A stretch of 64,000 bases of DNA, taken from Marinobacter sp. SS21. GTDB taxonomy: Bacteria; Pseudomonadota; Gammaproteobacteria; Pseudomonadales; Oleiphilaceae. Below, piece after piece: positions 35,612 to 44,525 of the stretch (within the stretch, counting starts at the first letter, position 1; each line of letters starts with the position of its first letter). The stretch covers positions 124,001-188,000 of the forward strand of contig NZ_JAQNDA010000008.1 of NCBI RefSeq assembly GCF_028369065.1. Reading direction: 5' to 3'. The notes below the pieces were generated by a model. It saw only the letters and a list, made by a program, of their open reading frames with translations, did no database searches and was not told the origin of the DNA. The translations under genes and the position numbers were made by a program.

Positions 35612-36274
35612 ATGAGCTGTTGGGATGTGCTGGGAATTGAGCCTACCCGTGACCCGGGGGAAATCGAGCGTGCCTATCGGCAGCAGGTCAAGTTCGTCGA
35701 GGCCGCCAACGCCAGGCAGTTGGATGACGCCTACCGGGACGCCATGGCCCAGGCCGGGCAAGCAGCGTACCGGCCAGCACAGGCTCAGGAAACCAGGGAC
35801 GACATTTCGGGCAGCCAACCGTCAGCGGCGGAATTGGGCGCGGCCGAGCACCAATTGGTACGGGAGGTCGTCATCCAGGTTAACGCGCTGTTAAACGACA
35901 CCGCCCGCAGCGGTGATGTCGGTATCTGGAAGGCTGTATTGACCGATCCCCCAGCCGACCAGGCGCCGTTAAAGCAGGCTATTGCAGGCAAGCTGGAGGG
36001 GCAGTTGAGGCCCATGGCCCGCCAGGGCGACCTGGCGGCGGACGTCGCGAGTTTTCTGGCGAGCTGGTTTGGTTGGGACGACGTTGCCGATTCGGAAGCG
36101 GTGGGGGCATCCGTCCCGTCGGAACAGCCGGCATCAGCCGGGCGCTCAGAAGGCCTTGAGCGAGTTGAAGGAGAGCAGCAACAGCCCGCGGGCAATTTCT
36201 GGCCCGCGGCGATTGGCTGGATTGTGGCGCTGATCGTGCTCACCAGTCTATTCAGCAACTTAACGGGCCAGTAA
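35612..36274 (+). CDS. J-domain-like membrane protein lacking HPD
   Basis: The N-terminus MSCWDVLGIEPTRD followed by IERAYRQQVKF and LDDAYRDAM has the helix pattern of a DnaJ J-domain, but the His-Pro-Asp triad between helices II and III is missing, so stimulation of DnaK is unlikely. The middle (85-165) is soluble and the C-terminus has one transmembrane helix (about 195-214, FWPAAIGWIVALIVLTSLF). The 220-residue protein has AAGGAG 10-15 nt before its ATG. Function unknown. Confidence 0.68.
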   Translation: MSCWDVLGIEPTRDPGEIERAYRQQVKFVEAANARQLDDAYRDAMAQAGQAAYRPAQAQETRDDISGSQPSAAELGAAEHQLVREVVIQVNALLNDTARSGDVGIWKAVLTDPPADQAPLKQAIAGKLEGQLRPMARQGDLAADVASFLASWFGWDDVADSEAVGASVPSEQPASAGRSEGLERVEGEQQQPAGNFWPAAIGWIVALIVLTSLFSNLTGQ

Positions 36275-36336
36275 CTGAGTCGCTCGTCGCAGCCGTACCC
36301 GCCCCGCTTCGGCAAGGCGCGGGTGCGCCGGGCGGG

Positions 36337-37320
36337 TTACTCGGGAGCGCTGTGGGAGGCTTCGATACGGGTGCGGTAGCGCTGGGCGAGGACCGCGCCA
36401 ATAATCACCTGGATCTGGTTGTAGCACATGATGGGTAGCACGATCATGCCAAATCCGGGATGGCCCGAGAACAGAACCTTGGCCATGGGCAGGCCCGAGG
36501 CCAGGCTTTTCTTGGAACCACAAAAAACCACAGCCGCTTCGTCTTCCAGGCTCAGCCCAAGCCAGCGGACGATGGTCCGTGCCACCAGAATCAGCAAACC
36601 CAGCAGCAGGACGCACAGCCCTATCGCAAGCAGGATGGCGCCAAGCGGCAGTTTGTCCCACAACCCGCTGACCACCGAGTGAGAAAAGGCCGAATAGACG
36701 ATCAGCCAGATCACACACTGATCGTACCGGGAAGCCAGCGATTCATGCCGGGCCAGAAAGCCTCCCAACCATGGCCGAAGCCCATGACCGATGGCGAATG
36801 GCAACAGCAGTTGCAGCGCAATGTCTTGCAACGCCTCCAGCACCGAGAAGTCTCCGCTGCTGGTGGTACTGACCAGGACGATGAGCAGGAACGGGGTCAG
36901 CATCATACCGAAAACGTTGGACGCCGCCGCGCTGCATATTGCGGCAGGCACGTTGCCCCGGGCCATGGCGGTGTAGGCAATCGACGATGACACCGCCGAC
37001 GGCAACACCCCCAGATACAAAAAGCCCAGCCCCAGATCCTCGGGAATCCAGCGTGGTGCCAATTGGTTGATTGGGAGCACTGCGAGGGGGAAGAATACGA
37101 ACGTGAGGCTTGTGATGACCAGGTGAAGGCGCCAATGACTGGCCCCGGCAATCACCTGGTCCCGGGATAGGGCCGCGCCGTGCAGGAAGAAGAGCAGGGC
37201 GACCGCCAACGTACCGGCATCGGCTAACCAGTAGGCGGCAGCGCCTCTTACCGGTAAGAACGACGCCAACACGATGGCGCCGAGCAGAAGCAGGGTAAAG
37301 CGATCAATGTTCAGTTTCAT
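36337..37320 (-). CDS. bile acid:sodium symporter-like transporter (BASS/SBF-like)
   Basis: A polytopic protein of 327 residues with about ten hydrophobic segments. FLYLGVLPSAVSSSIAYTAMARGN and VFCGSKKSLASGLPMAKVLF match the SBF-like (YfeH/PF13593) family of sodium-coupled carriers. The substrate is unknown. Its ATG overlaps the end of the GntR regulator gene by 4 nt, so regulator and transporter form one operon. Confidence 0.85.
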   Translation of the reverse strand: MKLNIDRFTLLLLGAIVLASFLPVRGAAAYWLADAGTLAVALLFFLHGAALSRDQVIAGASHWRLHLVITSLTFVFFPLAVLPINQLAPRWIPEDLGLGFLYLGVLPSAVSSSIAYTAMARGNVPAAICSAAASNVFGMMLTPFLLIVLVSTTSSGDFSVLEALQDIALQLLLPFAIGHGLRPWLGGFLARHESLASRYDQCVIWLIVYSAFSHSVVSGLWDKLPLGAILLAIGLCVLLLGLLILVARTIVRWLGLSLEDEAAVVFCGSKKSLASGLPMAKVLFSGHPGFGMIVLPIMCYNQIQVIIGAVLAQRYRTRIEASHSAPE

Positions 37321-38012
37321 TGACGACCCTGGCGCTGGTTTTGAGCCCGCAGGACATCGAGGCAGGGTTGCAGCAGTGCCTTGGCCAGCTGGGATGCCCG
37401 GTTGGCGTCCTGGCGACGAATGGCGGCCAGTAACAGTTCGTGCGCTTCCTGGGACGGTTCCGGCAGGCTGGTATCCAGTTCGGTGCGTTCAATGGTGCGG
37501 GTGATGGTATGGGCAAAATAGCCATACAGTTCCGTTAGCGCCGAGTTGTGGGAGGCCTGCACAACTGCGTGGTGAAAGGCGTTATCGTGCCGAATGCGAG
37601 CTGGAAGGTCGTCACCGGCCTGAGCGCGTCGGTCGAGGGCATCGGACATGGCCTGCAACTCCTCGCTGGAGCGGCGACAGGCGGCCAGGCCCGCCGCTTC
37701 CGCCTCTAACATCTGGCGCACTTCCAGTTGATCCTGTAATTGGGCACGTTCAATACGTCTGAGCGCCGCTCCGGCGTCACGCGTTGCGCGCACATAGGTG
37801 CCGTCGCCCTGACGGGTTTCCAGCATGCCGACGTGTACCAGTACCCGAACGGCCTCCCGCACGGTGTTGCGGCTGACGCCGAGGGCGTCCGACAGTTCGG
37901 CTTCCACCGGCAGGCGGTCACCGACTTGCCACTGACCGCTTTCGATGGCATTGCGCAGCGACTCGAGGGCGTTGTCGACCAAGGAGCCCTTGGCGATGCG
38001 TGTCAATTTCAT
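37317..38012 (-). CDS. GntR-family regulator (FadR/FCD subgroup)
   Basis: 231 residues: an N-terminal winged helix with GDRLPVEAELSDALGVSRNTVREAVRVLVHVGMLETRQGDGTYV and an all-helical FCD effector domain (RQMLEAEAAGLAACR, DNAFHHAVVQASHN, HELLLAAIRRQD). FCD regulators usually bind a carboxylic acid. It precedes and overlaps the transporter gene. A 13-bp palindrome 24-36 nt upstream of its ATG is a likely autoregulatory site. Confidence 0.9.
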   Translation of the reverse strand: MKLTRIAKGSLVDNALESLRNAIESGQWQVGDRLPVEAELSDALGVSRNTVREAVRVLVHVGMLETRQGDGTYVRATRDAGAALRRIERAQLQDQLEVRQMLEAEAAGLAACRRSSEELQAMSDALDRRAQAGDDLPARIRHDNAFHHAVVQASHNSALTELYGYFAHTITRTIERTELDTSLPEPSQEAHELLLAAIRRQDANRASQLAKALLQPCLDVLRAQNQRQGRQ

Positions 38013-38035
38013 GACTGAAAAGATCCTAAGAAACT

Positions 38036-38048
38036 ATGATCCAATCAT
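38036..38048. promoter_or_regulatory. candidate GntR operator
   Basis: ATGAT-CCA-ATCAT is a perfect 5-bp inverted repeat with a 3-nt centre, located just upstream of the GntR gene. FCD-type GntR proteins bind short palindromes of this kind close to their own promoters. Binding is inferred from position only. Confidence 0.42.
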
Positions 38049-38157
38049 CCTATGAATATCGAGAGGCTTCAACCCCTGAATTGCGGGGTACTCTGCCAGA
38101 AGCGTGAACAAGGGGATGGGCGATCGAGGATCGCCCAATGCAAAGCGCTGTGTGGGC

Positions 38158-39636
38158 TTAGTTCTCAGTGGGCAGGAAGTCGAAATCCTTCAGGTTTACA
38201 GCCCGAGTGGCGTGTCGGTAAACAAACGTGAAACCTGGCCAGTTGATGGTGTTTTTGCCGTTTTCATCCCGGTACCAGGAGGTACAGCCCGCATCCCAAA
38301 CGGTGCCTTCGAGGCGAGCCTGAATGGCATCCACGTAGCTGCGCTGGCGCTCGGTGCGCACGTTCATGGCGCCGGCATCCTTACGCTGGAGGGCCTGCAG
38401 GCAATCCATGATGTAGGTGACCTGAGATTCCAGCATGTAAACGATGGAATTATGGCCGAGGTTGGTGTTGGGGCCATACAGCATGAACATATTGGGGAAC
38501 CCGGATACGCAGATGCCTTTGTAAGCCTCGGCGCCATCCTGCCAGGCATCGTTCAGAGCCTGGCCCTGGCACCCGGTGATGGTCATGGGGGACAGGAACT
38601 GCGTGGCTTTAAAGCCGGTGCCATAAATGATGGCGTCCACTTCATGGCGCCGACCGTCCGTGGTAACCACGGCATTTTCCTCAATCCGCTCAATGTTATC
38701 GGTGATGAGGTCCAGATTGTCCTGGTCGATGGCCGGGTACCAATCGTTGGAAATCAGTATGCGTTTACAGCCAATTTTGTAATCCGGAATTATGTTCTTA
38801 CGCTTCTCCGGGTCGCTTACCTTGCGCTTGGCTTCCCAGCGGGCCTGCAGGGCGAGCAGTTCCAGTACCGAGCCGAAGCGGGTGAACGCCAGCGCCCGGC
38901 TTTCGTTCTTCAAATAGATTAATGAGCGATACAGGCGGTCATGGGCCGGCAATTTCTTGAACAGCCACTGCTCCCAGGAATTGAACGGGCGATCGGCTTT
39001 GGGGACGACCCAGGCGCCGGAGCGCTGGAACAGCTTCAGGTTCTTTACCTTCGGTACGATCTCCGGGACAAACTGGATAGCGCTGGCGCCGGTGCCGATC
39101 ACCGCGACGGCTTTGCCTGTGAGGTCATAACTGTGGTCCCAGCGGGCCGAATGAAACACTTTACCCTTGAAGGTTTCCGTGCCTTTGATTGAGGGGTAGG
39201 CGGGCTGGTTCAGCTGGCCGGTGGCGGTCACCAGTACGTTGGCTTGCTGAATCTCGCCGTCGGCAGTTTCGATGGACCAGAGATGGCTGGTTTCATCGTA
39301 GCTCGCTTTCACCACCTCTTTATTGAAGCGGAGGTGGGATTGCAGGCCAAATTTCTCGACACAGTCCTCCATGTAGCCCTTGATTTCCTGCTGCCGGCTG
39401 AACTTGCGGGACCAGTCGTGCTTGGGCTCGAAGGAATAGGAGTAGAGGTGTGACTGGACATCGCAGGCCGCGCCCGGGTAGGTGTTGTCCCGCCAGGTGC
39501 CGCCTACGCCGCTGGCCTTCTCCAGCAGGACAAAGTTGTTCATCCCTGCTTTTTTGAGCTGAATCGCCATGCACAGGCCGCCAAAGCCGGTGCCAATGAT
39601 CACCACGCTCGGGGCGCTGGTTCTGCTGTCGGTCAT
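38158..39636 (-). CDS. flavin-containing Baeyer-Villiger-type monooxygenase
   Basis: These enzymes use FAD and NADPH to insert oxygen into ketones. Two Rossmann motifs are present (VVIIGTGFGGLCMA near 11 and VAVIGTGASAIQ near 177), and between them the Baeyer-Villiger fingerprint FKGKVFHSARWD (156-167). The length of 492 fits. Substrates of such marine enzymes include aliphatic, cyclic and steroid ketones; nothing here fixes which. It stands as a single gene, with the 17-G tract in its upstream region. Confidence 0.9.
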   Translation of the reverse strand: MTDSRTSAPSVVIIGTGFGGLCMAIQLKKAGMNNFVLLEKASGVGGTWRDNTYPGAACDVQSHLYSYSFEPKHDWSRKFSRQQEIKGYMEDCVEKFGLQSHLRFNKEVVKASYDETSHLWSIETADGEIQQANVLVTATGQLNQPAYPSIKGTETFKGKVFHSARWDHSYDLTGKAVAVIGTGASAIQFVPEIVPKVKNLKLFQRSGAWVVPKADRPFNSWEQWLFKKLPAHDRLYRSLIYLKNESRALAFTRFGSVLELLALQARWEAKRKVSDPEKRKNIIPDYKIGCKRILISNDWYPAIDQDNLDLITDNIERIEENAVVTTDGRRHEVDAIIYGTGFKATQFLSPMTITGCQGQALNDAWQDGAEAYKGICVSGFPNMFMLYGPNTNLGHNSIVYMLESQVTYIMDCLQALQRKDAGAMNVRTERQRSYVDAIQARLEGTVWDAGCTSWYRDENGKNTINWPGFTFVYRHATRAVNLKDFDFLPTEN

Positions 39637-40018
39637 TACCTAAGACTCCGTAATACTCAATAACGTTACTGTGGAGTATACGGCTACGGCTTCTTCAGGC
39701 GCATGACTTGTGGGGACAAAAATACCAACCGCAAAGGCCAATTGATTTGGCCTGGCAGGAATTTATGGGGCCTACTGAGTGTATAGCGGGGGGGGGGGGG
39801 GGGGCTGCATGCCGGCCTGGCGTGTGCCAGTATGGCGTGCTGTCGACAACCGGAGTATTGGTGGGCGATCCGCAAGCTCCGGTTTGGCCGATATAAGGGA
39901 GGCATCTCTGGCCCTTGGTTGATAAGATTCCGCCGACACCATAATGGGAGTTGTACCGTCGTGCCATTATATTGCAAGCGTAGGCCAGCAATGGGAATCA
40001 GAGCCTGGGGGATGCACA
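39637..40018. other. divergent intergenic region with G17 tract
   Basis: 382 nt between the monooxygenase (minus) and the diguanylate cyclase (plus). No gene is supported. It includes a TAACGTTA palindrome near 39662 and the homopolymer of 17 G. Short open frames crossing the tract have no family features. Confidence 0.6.
39788..39804. repeat. homopolymeric G17 tract
   Basis: Seventeen consecutive G lie about 150 nt upstream of the monooxygenase ATG and 215 nt upstream of the cyclase start. Tracts this long are prone to slipped-strand change and can shift promoter spacing. The exact length may also be a sequencing artefact. Confidence 0.9.
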
Positions 40019-41689
40019 TTGAAACTTAAGCATCTATTGATCATCGCATTCCTGTTGATATCAGCATTGCCGCTGTTTCTCGGCCTGAAGTACCTGAATC
40101 AGCAGTCGGGCAACCACACCCGGGATCTCTATGCGCAGCACCTCTCTGCCCTGTCGAACATCGCCAAGCAGCGAATTCTGACCGCGGTTGATCGCATAAA
40201 GGACAACACGGCGTTGGTGTCCAGCCGAACGCAGATGCGGATCAGCCTCGCCCGCTGGAATGCCACGTCGGGCGTGGCGGATCAGGAAAAAATCACCAAA
40301 ATCATCCACGATGCGAAGAACGGGCTAGCGCACATCAAAGACATCAGCGTCTTTGACCGAAATGGCCGGCTGGTGGCGACGACGGCTTATCAGGCCGACA
40401 TTGAGCAACTCGATCTCCGCCTCGAATCAAGAGCATCCATCTCGCTCACGTCCGGCGAGCCCGGGTTGCTTGCTATCAGCACCGCGCCTTTGCTGTTGAA
40501 CCATGACACGGTGGGCCACATTCGGCTGACGTTCTTCCCGGAATTCATTCTCGAGCTGGTGAGAGACCGAACGGGATTGGGAGAAACCGGCGAGTGGTCG
40601 TTTGCGGTTCGCCACGAAAGCGGCGATGCGTTGTTTGCGGTACCGCTTAAGTACGATCACCAGGCCGCGTTTACTCGACGGGTGTCGAGCGATCGGCTGG
40701 ATGTTCCGATCACTCAGGCTCTGCTGGGCAATGAGGCTCTGATGAGCTGGGCGCCAGATTACACGGAGCAGCCGGTCATGGCCTCGACCCGTTACATCAA
40801 AGAGCTAGACTGGGGGCTGGTGGCAAAGATTAACGAAGCAGAGGTGAATCAGGTTATCAACCGGAACCTTACGCTGATTTATGCGGCTGAGATGGTGATC
40901 ATCCTGATCGCGCTGGTTGTGGGCATCGTGCTGTCGTACTTTATCGCCAAGCCGATCGAAAAGCTCAGGGCCCACACCTCAAAAGTGGCCCGAGGTTCCC
41001 TGGAAGAGCCTCAGATGATGGGTGGTTGGCGGGAGGCCCGAGAACTGACTGCGCACTTTTCGTTCATGATCAAATCGCTGCGGGAACTTAACGAAAGCCT
41101 TCAGCTTAAGGTCGATGAGCGAACCAAAGAACTGAACGAAGCTAACCTGAGATTGGAGCAGCTGGCCATCCGTGATCCGCTGACGGGACTCCATAACAGG
41201 CGTTACCTGGACGCGCGTATCAGCGAGGAGTTCGAGCGGGCCAAGCGGTACCAACACCCGTTGTCGGTGGTCATTCTGGATATTGATCACTTCAAGTCCG
41301 TCAACGACACCCACGGTCATGGGATGGGCGATGAGGTACTGAAAAAGATCTCGAACCATCTCAAAGGCGCCATACGGGATTCCGATATCCTCGCACGGAT
41401 TGGCGGCGAAGAGTTTTGCCTGGTATTGCCCGAATGTTCGCCCAAGGCATCGTTGGCGTTTTTGGAGCGGGTCCGGGTGAATATTTCAGAGATCGAATTC
41501 AGGTCTGACGACAAGGTCTTCAACGTGACCTGCAGCTTTGGCGTTGCTTATCTGAAGTCCTGTAGCGATGCTCCTGCGGAACTGATAAGTCATGCGGACG
41601 CAGCCTTGTACCAGGCCAAAAGGACTGGCAGAGATCGGGTGGTTCAACATGCCGCCCAAGCCGAGCCCCCGGTAACTGCGGACCCATAA
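40019..41689 (+). CDS. membrane diguanylate cyclase (Cache-like sensor, HAMP, GGDEF)
   Basis: 556 residues making c-di-GMP. The layout is transmembrane helix (5-23), a periplasmic Cache-like sensor (25-285), second helix (287-309), HAMP (310-360), short coiled coil, and a GGDEF domain with IGGEEF (462-466) and an intact inhibitory I-site RDSD (453-456) five residues before it. TTG 40019 gives the N-terminus MKLKHLLIIAFLL, which matches the paralogue at 60608 (MKLKNLLIVVFVV); GGGGGAT lies about 6-12 nt upstream. The frame is open back to 39944. Confidence 0.92.
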   Translation: MKLKHLLIIAFLLISALPLFLGLKYLNQQSGNHTRDLYAQHLSALSNIAKQRILTAVDRIKDNTALVSSRTQMRISLARWNATSGVADQEKITKIIHDAKNGLAHIKDISVFDRNGRLVATTAYQADIEQLDLRLESRASISLTSGEPGLLAISTAPLLLNHDTVGHIRLTFFPEFILELVRDRTGLGETGEWSFAVRHESGDALFAVPLKYDHQAAFTRRVSSDRLDVPITQALLGNEALMSWAPDYTEQPVMASTRYIKELDWGLVAKINEAEVNQVINRNLTLIYAAEMVIILIALVVGIVLSYFIAKPIEKLRAHTSKVARGSLEEPQMMGGWREARELTAHFSFMIKSLRELNESLQLKVDERTKELNEANLRLEQLAIRDPLTGLHNRRYLDARISEEFERAKRYQHPLSVVILDIDHFKSVNDTHGHGMGDEVLKKISNHLKGAIRDSDILARIGGEEFCLVLPECSPKASLAFLERVRVNISEIEFRSDDKVFNVTCSFGVAYLKSCSDAPAELISHADAALYQAKRTGRDRVVQHAAQAEPPVTADP

Positions 41690-41794
41690 GGCGGGTCATT
41701 CCGGGGCGACCTACAGGCCTGTCACCGGGGAGTTCTCCACCGGAGCCGGCCTGACCTTCGAAGCATTCGAGCGTTGCCAGCGCTCGCCTGGGCC

Positions 41795-42991
41795 TTAGGG
41801 CGAGGGCGGCGTTGCCAGCCGTTTGCCGGAGACGCCGCCATTCAGCACGAACTGAGCAGCGCCTCCGGCAATCATCCCCCAGAAGGCAGACCCGATATCC
41901 AGCAGCGTCACCCCGGAAGCGGTGACCAGGAAGGTGATCAACGCGGCTTCCCGCTGCGCTGGCTCGCCAAGGGCGCTGGCCAGTCCATCGCCAAGGGTGC
42001 CGAGCAAGGCCAGGCCAGCAATGGCAAAGATGAACTCCTCCGGGAAGGCCGCGAACAGCGAGCCCACCGTAGCGCCGAACAAACCCACCAGAAGATAGAA
42101 AGCGCCGGCGGCGACACCGGCCACGTAGCGTTTGGCCGGATCTGTGTGGGCTTCCCTGCCTACGCATATCGCCGCCGTGATGGTGGCCAGATTCAGGGCG
42201 TAGCAGCCAAAGGGGGCCAGTGCCGTGGTGGTGGCCCCGGTCCAGCCAATCAACGGTGCGGCGGGTGCGTTGTAGCCGGCGTTACGCAAGACCGTGAGCC
42301 CCGGCACATTCTGAGATGCCATGGTCACGGCAAACAGGGGCAGGGCCACACCCACCAAGGCCGACCAGCTGAACACCGGCGCTACGTACACCGGGGTGGC
42401 CAGGGCCAGCTCGACCTGGCTGAAGTCGAGAGTGCCGTGGGCACCTGAAAGCGCCGCCCCAAGGCACAAAGGCGCCAGGATCGCGTAGCGGGGAACCAGC
42501 CTTTTGGCCACCAGGAAGCTGCAGAACATGCCAGCGACAAGGCCGAACTCGCCATTCATCGAGGCGAAGGTATTGAGGCCGAATTGCAACAGGATGCCGG
42601 CCAGCATACCGGCGGCGATGGGCCGGGGAATCCGGATGATGATCCGGTCGAACAGCCCGGTAAATCCGCACACGGTGATGAGCACACCGCTCACGATGAA
42701 TGCGCCGATGGCTTCGTTCATCGACACCCCGGCCGCGGCGGAAATCAGCATGGCGGCGCCGGAGGTTGACCAGGCGGTGGCGATCGGCATGCGGTACCTC
42801 AGGGACAGGCCAATGCCGGTCAGCCCCATGCCCAGGCCGAGCGCCAGCATCCAGGAGCCAATCTGTTGCGGAGTCGCGCCCAGGGACTGCGCGCCCTGGA
42901 ACACGATCACCGCGGAACTGGTGAACCCCACCAGCACCGTGATAAACCCGGCGTTGATCGCTGACAGGGACAGGTCTTTCAGAACATTCAT
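41795..42991 (-). CDS. benE: BenE-family benzoate/H+ symporter
   Basis: A polytopic 398-residue carrier of the BenE family: SLSAINAGFITVLVGFTSSAVIVFQGAQ at the start, WSTSGAAMLIS, TMASQNVPGLTVLRNAGYN, and WTGATTTALAPFGCYALNLATITAAIC in the middle. It imports benzoate in Acinetobacter; here no benzoate catabolic genes are near, so the substrate may differ. ATG 42991 is preferred over an in-frame GTG 12 nt upstream. It lies 18 nt after the tautomerase on the same strand. Confidence 0.88.
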   Translation of the reverse strand: MNVLKDLSLSAINAGFITVLVGFTSSAVIVFQGAQSLGATPQQIGSWMLALGLGMGLTGIGLSLRYRMPIATAWSTSGAAMLISAAAGVSMNEAIGAFIVSGVLITVCGFTGLFDRIIIRIPRPIAAGMLAGILLQFGLNTFASMNGEFGLVAGMFCSFLVAKRLVPRYAILAPLCLGAALSGAHGTLDFSQVELALATPVYVAPVFSWSALVGVALPLFAVTMASQNVPGLTVLRNAGYNAPAAPLIGWTGATTTALAPFGCYALNLATITAAICVGREAHTDPAKRYVAGVAAGAFYLLVGLFGATVGSLFAAFPEEFIFAIAGLALLGTLGDGLASALGEPAQREAALITFLVTASGVTLLDIGSAFWGMIAGGAAQFVLNGGVSGKRLATPPSP

Positions 42992-43009
42992 AATCAACAC
43001 CAACCTTGT

Positions 43010-43207
43010 CTATCGCTTGGAGCGTTGGGACACCTGCTCGCCGGCAACGCCCCAGTTGTCCAGGCCGATTTCATTGATCACCACAAAGGTGCTTGCCGGA
43101 TCTTTTCCGAGCACTTCCCAGAGCAATCGGGTGGTGCCTTCGATCAGTCGGGCCTTGTCTTCTCGGGTCACGCCGGTATCGGTGATTTGAATGTTGACGT
43201 AGGGCAT
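43010..43207 (-). CDS. 4-oxalocrotonate tautomerase family protein
   Basis: A 65-residue protein beginning MPYVNIQITDTGVTREDKARL, which exposes the catalytic Pro1 after Met removal. GKDPASTFVVINEI and the DNWGVAGE tail are typical of the small 4-OT/DmpI-like family. It probably acts on a dienol or dicarbonyl intermediate. It sits between benE and a GST gene. Confidence 0.85.
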   Translation of the reverse strand: MPYVNIQITDTGVTREDKARLIEGTTRLLWEVLGKDPASTFVVINEIGLDNWGVAGEQVSQRSKR

Positions 43208-43297
43208 CTTCGTTCTCCTGGTTTGGCCAAGGCCCCCGCTTGAAGCGGGGGTGTACTCCGTAGGTGAAGTCTGCTTTCCATCCGGGGGATGTCGAGC

Positions 43298-43906
43298 TCA
43301 GGCAGCTTGCTGGGCTTCCTCATCCGCAACGGCTTTCTGGAATGCCGGATGCTGCCTTACCTGCGCCAGCATCCTTTCCACATGGCTGCCCAAGCGGATG
43401 TCGACCGGAAACAACCCGCCCCATTCCGCATAGACGGCCAGCATCATGTCGACCACGCTGAGGTCCGGACCGCAGGTGAAGGTTGACGAGGCAAGCCTGG
43501 CGTCAACGATGGTCCAAAGCTGCTCGATCATCGCCGCCGCCCTGGTGAAGGCTTGCTGCTGTGCCTGAGGCTCGACGATGGCCTGGGCGATGAAGAACAG
43601 CCGACCGTAGGCTGGGTGCAGGGTCGCGTTGGCGAACATCAGTTGCTGCAGGAACGCGGCCCTGCCTGTGGCGTCGTCAACGCCCGGTAGGGCGCCGTGC
43701 TTGTCCAGTAGATACAGAATGATGGCAGCGCCTTCGCGTAGCACCAGATCCTTGTCCTTCAGAACCGGTACCTGGCCGGTGGCGTTGAGGTCGGTAAAGC
43801 CGGTGCTCTGAGTTCTGTCGCAGATTTCAACGGGGCAGCCGAGGTCATGCAGCAGCGCGTGGATGGCGCGAGAGCAGGCGCCGGGCAAGTAGTAAAGGGT
43901 GTACAT
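43298..43906 (-). CDS. glutathione S-transferase
   Basis: 202 residues with the thioredoxin-like N-domain MYTLYYLPGACSRAIHALLHDLG, the cis-Pro segment GQVPVLKDKDLVLREGAAIILYLL and an all-helical C-domain (TCGPDLSVVDMMLAVYAEW). AAGGAGA lies 9-15 nt before ATG 43906, favouring it over upstream starts. It is divergent from the HxlR regulator and is probably under its control; detoxification of electrophiles such as quinones is a reasonable guess. Confidence 0.9.
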   Translation of the reverse strand: MYTLYYLPGACSRAIHALLHDLGCPVEICDRTQSTGFTDLNATGQVPVLKDKDLVLREGAAIILYLLDKHGALPGVDDATGRAAFLQQLMFANATLHPAYGRLFFIAQAIVEPQAQQQAFTRAAAMIEQLWTIVDARLASSTFTCGPDLSVVDMMLAVYAEWGGLFPVDIRLGSHVERMLAQVRQHPAFQKAVADEEAQQAA

Positions 43907-44060
43907 GCGGGTTCTCCTTCTAGACGGATCGGATTCCTGAGTTATTCCGAGGTTCCTTAGAAAGCGAGAGGTTTGAATGCTCACCTCAAGTTTTCTGCAG
44001 CGAGTCTAGAATCGAGAGTTACCTTTGTATACCTAGTGTGAGATAGTTACATGATTTAGC

Positions 44061-44078
44061 GGTTACCAGTTGGTAACC
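44061..44078. promoter_or_regulatory. candidate HxlR operator (18-bp palindrome)
   Basis: GGTTACCAGTTGGTAACC is an 8+8 inverted repeat with two central bases, in the gap between the divergent GST and hxlR-type genes. HxlR proteins bind such palindromes as dimers. It could control both directions. Confidence 0.62.
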
Positions 44079-44163
44079 AGAATGCGTATTGTCGTGCCTG
44101 TTCGGTCAAGGGTAAGTGCTTGTTAGCAGTGACCATTCGGGCAAGAGAATAAGGAGGCTTAGT

Positions 44164-44514
44164 GTGTTGCCGCGTCGAAAAAACCTCGTTGAAGAACCAC
44201 CTGAACGTTGTCCCCTCAATGAGTGCCTGAGCATTATCGGTGGTGCCTGGACCCCGAATATCATCTGGTACTTGAGTGAAAAACCAAGAAGATTCAGTGA
44301 ATTAAAGGACGATATTCCAGGAATTTCCGCGAAAATGCTGACTGCACGACTAAAGCGCTTGGAAGCCGATGGCGTGGTTGAGCGGCGGGTAGAGCCCACG
44401 TCGCCGCCCAGTGTCGAGTATCGCCTCACCGCGTTGGGGGGTGAACTCAAGCCTGCCATCGACGCCATCGTGAGTGTGGGTCATCGACTCAAGGCGTTGA
44501 ATGGCGAAGGTTAA
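44164..44514 (+). CDS. HxlR-family winged-helix regulator
   Basis: 116 residues with the HxlR signature CPLNECLSIIGGAWTPNIIW, LSEKPRRFSELKDDIPGISAKMLTARLKRLE and the wing VERRVEP. The Cys before PLN is often the redox- or electrophile-sensing residue. GTG 44164 has a perfect AAGGAGG 6 nt upstream; the longer frame from 44116 has none. It is divergent from GST-tautomerase-benE, which makes those the likely targets. Confidence 0.88.
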   Translation: MLPRRKNLVEEPPERCPLNECLSIIGGAWTPNIIWYLSEKPRRFSELKDDIPGISAKMLTARLKRLEADGVVERRVEPTSPPSVEYRLTALGGELKPAIDAIVSVGHRLKALNGEG

Positions 44515-44525
44515 TCAGAGGCTCC

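Noticed and set aside
41520-42671. Long open frames in the other frames of the benE and cyclase region
   Set aside because: They are Arg/Gly/Pro-rich shadow frames typical of GC-rich DNA and show no family motif.
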